Positions 57,001 through 64,000 of a DNA stretch of 64,000 nt are shown here, in pieces (within the stretch, counting starts at the first letter, position 1; each line of letters starts with the position of its first letter). The position numbers were made by a program, and so were the translations under genes. Location: the NCBI GenBank assembly GCA_027625915.1, contig JANTQA010000045.1, forward strand, positions 1,550,001 through 1,614,000. Reading direction: 5' to 3'. The notes under the pieces were generated by a model that saw only the letters and a list, made by a program, of their open reading frames with translations, searched no databases and had not been told where the DNA came from. Source of the stretch: Anaeramoeba flamelloides. Its lineage: Eukaryota; Metamonada; Anaeramoebidae.

Positions 57001-57935
57001 TTGATAATTTTATGTTCAATTATCAAAAGAATTTCTCAAATTTTCTTTTTCAAATTTGAAATTATGAAGTGGGTATTTGAGAAAAGAAGAAAGTAAATTC
57101 AAAACGATTTCTTACTTGAAGAGGAAAATAAGCAGTTAGCTTTGTTGCCAAGTCTAACATTTCAATATCAACATTTGCAAAGCCTGCTCTATCTCTTTTA
57201 GGTTTTGATTAATATGTTTTTTGTTTTTTTTTTTGTTTTTTTTGTTTATTTGTTTTTCAATTTGGAAATAAGAAACGATTTTAAGAAACAAATAAGATTC
57301 GTAAAACAAAGGAAATGCTTAAGAAACAAAATCGTGGATTACAGGGGATAGGCGTTTATGTCAAAAAAGTCAATTCGAATTTGAGGTTTGATCCAGTCAT
57401 AATTGAATACAAATTTCTAATTATTTTGAAAGAAGAAGAAAAACAAACAAACAAACAAGGTGAAAAAAAAAAACAAAAGGCAAGTTGGTGTAAAAAAGGA
57501 AGCTAAGAGAAAGACTAGGTTCAAACCTGATCCCAGTTTTGTGTATTTGAATTATTTATGAGTGAGCTTTTCAGTTTCTGTGTTCCTAAATATAAAATGC
57601 AGTAAAGCGAAGGATCTAATCAAGTGTAAAATATTTATTTATTGACAATCGCACCAAAAACAAAAAAAATATATTTGGAAAAAGAAAAGAATTAAATAAG
57701 TATTCATTTAAAGCAAAATGGAGAAATTATAAAGAACCAATTTTTTGTTACCTGACTCAAGCCCCCGTGCATTAATCAAGTGGACAGTGATTGGTTCGGG
57801 ATCACGATTTGGAATTTTCCTGCCTGACGAAAATGATGTTTCATTAGATGACGATGAGCTGTTTGTGGTGTCTTTGTTTTTCTTTTTGGATTTCTTGGTT
57901 TTTTTGGAACCTTTTTTTTTAAAAAATCGACTCAT
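51064..57935 (-). CDS. C2-domain / EML-like WD40 protein (six exons)
   Basis: Exons 57752-57935, 57527-57615, 57343-57416, 57116-57194, 53980-54036 and 51064-53847 join in phase into 1,088 residues. After a basic leader, residues about 48-155 form a C2 domain: ITVHLINARGLES|DPSLYCILYLG, the strand ..NTQNWDQ|KFVF, IRIDFFDIN and GEIQISVSIGD. A long E/Q/N/S/T-rich linker follows, with poly-Thr tracts and three copies of an F-[ND]-I-[ND]-x-[FY]-L motif. From about 533 a HELP-like segment (LEFVFGYTGDDRNNVHF) leads into about twelve WD repeats, ending at LWKRI. This half matches echinoderm-microtubule-associated-protein-like (EML) proteins, which bind microtubules. C2 domains bind membranes, often with calcium; here loop 1 is short, so calcium binding is uncertain. 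The ATG at 53871 in the last exon is intronic. Intron 4 is 3.1 kb. Confidence 0.88.
54940..55770 (+). mobile_element. 5'-truncated LINE tail
   Basis: Parallel to the fragment at 25758: a decayed C-terminal end (..INMTKHVIRKQDLKYK before TGA at about 55291) and a 3' UTR with pyrimidine tract, AGAAAACTAAATTAGGTT and a terminal ..GAACCCTTAAGTATAAAT. Many frame breaks. Confidence 0.6.
55894..56096. mobile_element. Family C MITE copy 3 (left arm decayed)
   Basis: 203 bp, TACAGTCAGTTTCATTTTTA to AAGTGGAACTGACTGTA with TA borders. The left arm is more diverged than the right. Confidence 0.75.
56850..57059 (+). other. Coding-like fragment with vWA-like piece
   Basis: A plus-strand frame after a TATTTCAG acceptor-like site reads RVPFSLVLIRKENQF.. 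and KFVQIIFLTDGVDN. The last piece resembles the strand-plus-MIDAS motif (..ILTDG) of von Willebrand A domains, as in copines. It has no start or full domain and lies antisense in a host intron. Probably an inserted gene fragment; chance is possible. Confidence 0.25.
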
Positions 57936-58125
57936 GGCGGTGCTGTGTTAAAGACTCAAGATTTGAAATTTTTCAAGTTAAATTGCAAAAAATTACAAAT
58001 TAAAAAAAATATCCAAGAATTTACCTAATTTGGAAAATCTCTAATTTTTCTGTTAATCTTATGAAGTTGTTAAAATGTTGAAAATATGTTTTGTTTCATT
58101 GTTTTGTCTCTTTAGAAAAACGTAT

Positions 58126-59460
58126 TTAATCACTATTTTTTGTGTTCAAATTTTGAGTCGAATGACAAGAAAATCTGATCAAAAAGTACCATAATACAAC
58201 AAAAGGGGATACAGATCCAGAATTTACAAAAAAATAAAGGCGACTTGATAATTTTAAGAAGGAAAATGACCATTTTGTCTAAAAAAAATTTTTTTTCCGA
58301 CTTATTCTTGAAAACTGTAATCTTTAAAAACCAAACTTTTCAATTAATTCCCCAAACTATGATTAAAGAACATAATTACCACCTCCATAATTGAAGGGAA
58401 ATTGTTTGTTCTTTCTATCAAATAATAATTGCTTTTCAATTTGCACAATTTAATGCTTTTAGGAAGGGTTTTGAAAATAGTATTCAAAAAAAGATCAAAG
58501 TAATGACAAATATAAATAACAGAAGAATTAGTCTTGAGAAAGTAACAGTTAACTCTTGAGAATAGACTGCCTATCCTCAAATTAGAGAAATAACTTTACA
58601 ATTTTTTCTTATGGCTATTTGAAATTTAGACAGGACAAAATTTCTACAAGATTATTTTTTCCTTGGTGTTCAAAATATTTTCATCAATAAGGAATCTTAG
58701 TTCACAGAGATACACTGAAAAAAGCAGGGGAAAGTATCAAACAAACATTGACAGAACTCCCATCATCATCTGTTTGCTCTCAATTTCTCTCTATGTAAAT
58801 AAAACAAAATAGGGAGTCTAAGTCATAAAAATTTTATTATCATTGACTACTCAAATACATCGAAGAAGAAGAAATTCTGTCTTATTTGAATTTTCAATAA
58901 CAGTAGTTTTTTCTTGTTGGAATTTGGTCATTAACATGTTGAATTGTTTCTTTTCGGGACAGTATAAAATAAATTTTCAATAAAGAACGTTATGTCTGTA
59001 TTTTACACAATCATTCTATTCAATAGTATTTTTGACTACTCTCAAAACTGTAAGGCCTAACTCTATAATGATATCAAAAAAGTCTATTTTTGTTTTATTC
59101 GTTTTGAAAAAAAAATTGTTTTTCATTTCTTGAAAACTTTTACTTTTCTTTGCAAAAAATAATTAACTTTTTTTATTTTCAATTTTGTAATCCTAGTTCT
59201 AAATTTTGTCAGTAATTTTTTCAGAAATTTAAAGACAGTAACTGGTTTTTAGTGTACTTGGCACTACTTTTAATTGAAAAAACAATGTGAAAAATCTTTT
59301 CTTTCTATTTTGCAAAAAAAAAAAAATAAAAATAAAAAAAGAAGATTTTTTAGAAATCAGGACCATTTAACATTCTAAAGAGTAATATTCAAAATAGCAC
59401 CAAGACTCGGATTGAATTTTCAATACTTTTGTTCAAATAACCCTTCATATAAGCTTAATC
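58126..59460 (-). CDS. Unrecognised intron-rich gene candidate (5' end unresolved)
   Basis: Four 3' blocks join in phase: 58859-58949, 58648-58714, 58380-58593 and 58126-58278 (TAA at 58126). Junction peptides read smoothly: KTEFLLLR|LYLCELRFLIDENIL, NTKEKII|FYFSNLRIGS and NNFPSIMEV|TKWSFSF. Upstream, plausible but unconnected pieces occur near 59088-59020 (DFFDIIIELGLTVLR), 59195-59140 and 59451-59400 (ATG, MKGYLNKSIENSIRV); their phases do not join, so the 5' end is broken or mis-modelled. Introns are 54-144 bp. The product looks helical and hydrophobic. It lies on the same strand as the C2-WD40 gene, 190 bases upstream of that gene's ATG. No family is recognised. The last exon is open in two frames, so part of this could be chance. 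Confidence 0.36.
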
Positions 59461-59663
59461 CATGTTTTAAAATAAAGCGTGTATTTTTGACCTAAAGAAG
59501 ACCTAAACATTAATCGATGAAAAAAACTATAAACAAACCATCAAGTTACTACGGTATAGATTTCTTAAAGTCCTATTATCGTTAAGGAAATACTCAAAAT
59601 GAAAGATCATATAAGAAAATTTTTATTCGATAAATAGAGTTAATTTTAAGGAAATTTTATATC

Positions 59664-60634
59664 TTAAGCTACTAGTCTCTATGACTTTTTTTTTTTGACC
59701 AATTTTTAAATAAGGATTCATTATCTAAGGTATTTCCAAAAAAGTGGGGAATATTTTTTTTTACATTTCATTAAAAATAATCTTTTTTAGTGATGGTAAT
59801 CATTAATCAACTATACCAAATTAAGTTTAATATTTATACTGATTGAAGCAACCGATTAAGGTATTTAATTCAAAACATGATAGTTGAAATATACCCAAAA
59901 AATGAAAAAAAAAAATAACACTTTTTTTGGTTATGGTAATGTATGACCAATTTCAATAAAAAACCGGAAATATGGAAAGCGAACAAATGATTTTTATAAA
60001 CACAAAAACGCAGTTACATGTTTTTAATTATATTGTAAATTTTGTTGAGATTATACAAGTTATGAAAATAATTTGTTTGATCAAAAAGAAAATAATAAAC
60101 ATCAATTTTCGCCATAAAAAAATATCAGATAAATTTGAGAACATAAATTTTAATATATTTTATTTTTTCAATACAATACTAAGAAACAAATTGAATTATT
60201 ATCAAGAATCTATAAATGGTGGTTAATGGTTTTATATATTTAAATCCTTTATTGAAGAATGGGTTACATAATTATATTTTAAAATAAATTTGCCCCACTT
60301 TCTAGGAAATAGCTTAGAAATATCTTTAGTATTGAAAATAAACAGGGATTTTTTGAATCTAAGTAATTGGTAAAAAATTGTCTAAATATCTACAGTCAGT
60401 TCCAATTTTAAGGTACAAATTAACAGTGGAATTCAAGTAACAAAAAAAAATCTCAAATTAAAACGCTTTTTTTGGAATTTTTTTTTCTCTACAATTAATT
60501 TACTAGAATTTGAATTTTGTACTTTAATTTGAGATTTTATTTTCTTCCTTAAATAGTTGAAAGTTTGTGCCCTAAAAGTGCAACCCACTCTATAAAATTT
60601 AGGTAAAAAAATTTAATAGAAATTCGTCCCTTAA
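59664..60634. mobile_element. TTAA-bordered element, family I copy 2
   Basis: Left end TTAAGCTACTAGTCTCTATG and right end ATAGAAATTCGTCCCTTAA correspond to the ends of copy 1 at 583-1525. The first 80 bases also match (GGATTCATTATCTAAGGTAT against GGAATCCTTATCTTGAAAT). Without the nested C element it is about 770 bp. Confidence 0.45.
60391..60592. mobile_element. Family C MITE copy 4, nested
   Basis: 202 bp, TACAGTCAGTTCCAATTTTA to AAGTGCAACCCACTCTA. It is inside the family I element, so it inserted later. Confidence 0.75.
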
Positions 60635-62689
60635 AAGAACTGGTAAAACTTATTCATTTTTAATACCAAAGTCAATAGAGTAATTATTTTCACAAGGGTA
60701 GATATTAACCAGATAAAAAACTTCATTTATCAACTTTCGTGAAATAAGTTATCATTTTTAAAAAAAGTTATTATACCATGTAATTTCCAATCAACAAGAT
60801 CCTAATCCGTTTTGTTTTGGATTTTTGATTTCTAAAATAAGAAAAAGAAAAATTTAAAAAATTTATATTTTGAAGAAATCTCACTTATAGTAATTTCTGT
60901 GAGACAAAATCACAAATAACCTTGAACTTTTAATCTTATTTTTAAAAATACAAGAAAAATATATAAAATATTGAATCCTTGCAGATCTAAAAAAATTGAT
61001 CATTTATTTTATTTACAAATATTTATGGAATATAATGTAATTTAAAAGATTAGGTAGTATATTTTTTCCAATTTTTAGAAAATAAACAATAAAAAATTAT
61101 ATTTAAAATCAGTTATTTAGTATTATTCATTTTTTTTTTAATTAGAATTCTTTATTGAATTTGTTTTTATTTGTTTGAAAATTTTAAAAAAAATTGAGTA
61201 ATAAAAATTAACTCTATTGATAATTTGAATCTTTGTGTTATTAAAAGTTCACTGAAAGAATTAAGCCCGGTTTATTAATCATTGATTAAAAACCATCAAA
61301 TGGAAATGTATAGCTTTTTGATTATAAGTTAAATTTCCCAGGTTTTATTAAATTATTTTTAGAGTTTTTTTTAATTTGATGGTTTGGTTTTTTTTTACTG
61401 TTTTTTTTTTTTTTTGTTTAATATAAAGAAAAAATTGATTTGAACTTTTACTTACAATAAGATATTATTTTTTGAAATTAAGTAGTCTTTTTATACTTGG
61501 TAATTCAAAACTTAGTGGATTTGTTTTTCAACTGTATTTTGGTACACTTCTTTTTGATAAAATAAAATTTCTTTAGTATTACAAAGAAATTTTTTTTTTT
61601 TTGTTGAAATAATTCAGATAATATGTTGAACTTTGAACTTTTTCAAAAGGTAAAAAAATGGATCAAACTTGAAAAAACAACAATTCATTTCCAATAATAA
61701 TATTAAAAGTAAGTTTGGTATGATTTTAATCAATTTTTTTATTTATTTTAAAATTTCAAGCTGTGGTAAAATTTTGTGAATTGGCAATATAATTTATTTG
61801 AATGATTTATTTAAGTTTAATAACCCCTTTAGAAGAATAAATGAAAATTTTTAACTCCAATAAATAAAAAATTCCATAAAATTCCATAAAATTCCGAAAA
61901 ATTTTGAAGAATTTTCATTTTTAATTTAAAATTTACCTAGTACCTCAAAGAATTTATTATAAAAAATATTTGTACTTAGGTTGAATACAGGTTTATGAAT
62001 TGGAACTTTTGTTGAAAAAAGAAGAAAAAGAAGCATGAATTTTATATTTTGAAACATGGATTAAAGGCTTAGCCCACCAGTTTTTTACATTACTGTAGTT
62101 CATTGAAAATTATTTTTTTTGCAACTTGAAAGAGAATTCTATGATATTTATTATTTTTTTTTTACCAACAAAAAAAGTTTTATTGAAAGAAGTGGTGATT
62201 ACAAGAAAATTCTCAGGTTTAACAACTTCTCTTATAAGAGTGAAAATCCAAATATCAAAACCCACTCAGTGATTTTTTTATCTTGCTCTAATTCAACACC
62301 CAATAGGTTATTCAAGACGAAAACCTAAGCCAAAATCAAATTTGAAGGCAAAATACTTGATATTTTATAAAATTTTTAATTAGGAATTGAATTTGTTTTA
62401 AAATTCGGAATTATTTCCAATTTTATTACAAAATTTAGTGTTTTTTTGATGATAAAAATTTTCTTAAAAATTTACTCTATTTTTTGAGATAAATTTTCAA
62501 ATTTGATCCTTCATTTTTGAGCATTTCTATTAATCAAAGTACTTAAACAATAACTATTAAAATCAAATTATACTATTTTGCATTTTCTATCTCTAAATTG
62601 AATAAGGAAGCTTAATTAAAGTTCAAAAAAAAAAAATCTCTAATTGATTTCATCAAGGCTTTCATATTTTTTCTATTAGTTGTTAAAAG

Positions 62690-62694
<5 letters not shown>

Positions 62695-62726
<32 letters not shown>
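62695..62726. repeat. (TA)n microsatellite
   Basis: About 16 uninterrupted TA units. Confidence 0.9.
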
Positions 62727-62732
<6 letters not shown>

Positions 62733-63985
62733 CCTTTTCAAAAATTGTGACTCTCCTGAAACAATAAATTGAAAAAAAAAAATTACCCTTTAGTATTCAA
62801 GAACAATTAATAACTAAATCTGATTGGTAATTCACTTTTAAGTCATTCTAAATTTATAAAAGCCTGATATATTAATAATTAAAAAAAATAAAACCAAAAA
62901 CTCAAAAAAAGTGAGTCACAATTTTTGAAATGAGTATTACGGATTGTTTATTACCGAACTTTCACTGAAAAAAGGTTGAACAACAAGATTTTTTATGAAT
63001 AATTAAATCCATTTTCAAAGACATTACATAGTCTCAATTTTCATAGTGATTATTTGTCTTTTCGAAGATCTCTTTTTTTTTTCCACATAATCTTTTTAAA
63101 AAAAAAAAAAAAACATTTTGCGAATATTAGAAAAAATGATTTTGATCCAAAAATTTGAAAATATTTTTTGTTAAGAATACTAGAATAAACCCTCAAAACA
63201 ATCCATATAAACACTATAAAGTGAAGCAAAATATTTGAAAAATAGTTTATATTTTTTTTTATTTCGGAATAGAAATTAAATAAATTCACAATAAAAAAAA
63301 AAATAAAAAAAAGTTAATCAAATAAATTATTTCAATAATTATATCATGTAGTTCTTTATACTCTTAATATGTGAAAAAGAATATTACCTAATATTTTAAA
63401 TTGCAAGAAATTCAATAAATATTTGAAAATAAAATAACTGATGTCAATTTTTGGAGATCTCCAAGGTTTCACTTCATGGCTAATTTTTCTTGTATTTTTA
63501 TAACAAAGTTTTTGCAAATTTTTTGTTTTTCTTTTTCAAATCTGAAAATCCAAACAAAAATAAACAGATCTTTTTGCTAAAAATTAATTGTAAAAAAAGA
63601 ACTTGTTTTAAAAAATGATAACTCATTCCTATAAAGTCGATAAAGGGACTTCCTTTTATGAAGTTTAATTAAAAATTTGTTGAAAATAAGTGCACTATTA
63701 CCTTTGACATCTTTAAATAAAAAAACAGGTTACTAATACTTTAACAAAAGGGGAAAAATATATAAAAATAACTTTTCTTAAAAGCAAAAAAAAAATTATT
63801 TTCTTGATTTAAAATAATAAAAAAAAATCAATGGATATAAAACAAAAAAAAAAAAAAAAAAAATAAAAAAATGAAATAAAATTTGTTAACAAAAAAATCA
63901 TAAATAATTTTACTAACCAGATTATTAATCTTTTTATTATTAATTTACAATATTTTTTTCCCATTCATAACCATTTTTTTTACAG

Positions 63986-64000
63986 CTTATTCGGGTTGGA
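63986..64000 (+). other. Possible exon start at window edge
   Basis: TTTTTTTTACAG followed by CTTATTCGGGTTGGA resembles a 3' splice site and the first bases of a GC-richer exon on the + strand. On the other strand a GTAAAA donor would sit at the same place. Too short to identify. Confidence 0.2.

Larger units (their letters stand above)
54037..57115 (-). other. Giant intron 4 of the C2-WD40 gene
   Basis: 3,079 bp from GTAAGAAA to an AAAATAG acceptor, with phase 0 on both sides. It contains a LINE tail, a family C MITE and a plus-strand coding-like fragment near 56850-57059. The gene's other introns are 110-148 bp. Confidence 0.85.
59464..64000. other. Terminal geneless region
   Basis: Holds the family I element (59664-60634) with a family C MITE nested in it, a triple ATAAAATTCC repeat near 61866, a long (TA)n at 62695-62726 and poly-A tracts. 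Open runs at 59972, 62119 and 63050 are I/F/K/N-rich and unsupported. Confidence 0.55.

Noticed and set aside
57586-57615. A TTTAG acceptor at 57586 as the start of exon 2 of the C2-WD40 gene
   Set aside because: It keeps frame but drops the C2 strand DPSLYCILYLG. The acceptor ending at 57616 restores it with correct phase.
1-64000. tRNA, rRNA, snRNA and CRISPR features
   Set aside because: I looked for tRNA T-loop consensus, U-snRNA boxes and regularly spaced repeats on both strands and found none convincing.

Overview
The window is AT-rich eukaryotic nuclear DNA. It is full of poly-A/T runs and short tandem repeats, and its genes carry GT..AG introns. Coding exons stand out as islands of higher GC. 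The protein set suggests a free-living protist with an actin- and microtubule-based life style, most plausibly an amoeba: an LSM14/Scd6 RNA-granule protein, a CH-RasGAP protein, a C2-WD40 (EML-like) protein, a PP1 phosphatase, a HIP14-like ankyrin-DHHC protein, an SLC45/SUT-type transporter and N/K-rich low-complexity stretches. An Anaeramoeba-like metamonad or an amoebozoan would fit; this is inference. TAA and TGA are both used as stops, so I see no sign of a variant code. I found no tRNA, rRNA, CRISPR, organellar or bacterial sequence.

Layout. 1.6-3.0 kb (-): ankyrin-repeat gene interrupted by one in-frame stop. 6.4-7.8 kb (+): intronless sugar transporter. 9.9-17.0 kb (-): four-exon CH-RasGAP gene with a 3.5 kb intron. 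17.0-23.4 kb: repeat-rich, geneless. 23.4-28.7 kb (-): three-exon LSM14/Scd6 gene with a 3.9 kb intron. 32.8-35.5 kb (+): large low-complexity protein with TRAPPC13-like ends. 37.6-38.8 kb (-): unrecognised intron-rich gene candidate. 39.2-41.5 kb (+): six-exon PP1. 43.5-47.7 kb (-): three-exon ankyrin-DHHC gene with a 2.3 kb intron. 51.1-57.9 kb (-): six-exon C2-WD40 gene with a 3.1 kb intron. 58.1-59.5 kb (-): second unrecognised intron-rich gene candidate. The rest to 64 kb has repeats only, plus a possible exon at the very end.

Mobile elements are abundant but small and apparently non-autonomous. They include a 567-570 bp foldback element (three copies, each within about 60-230 bp upstream of a start codon), a ~200 bp TACAGT..ACTGTA element (four full and two half copies), TTAA-bordered elements, a ~710 bp element embedded in microsatellites, other short inverted-repeat elements, and 5'-truncated LINE tails. 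Four genes each carry one multi-kilobase intron that is filled with these repeats, while their other introns are about 90-470 bp. No operons or pathway clusters are visible; the genes look like unrelated housekeeping and signalling functions.
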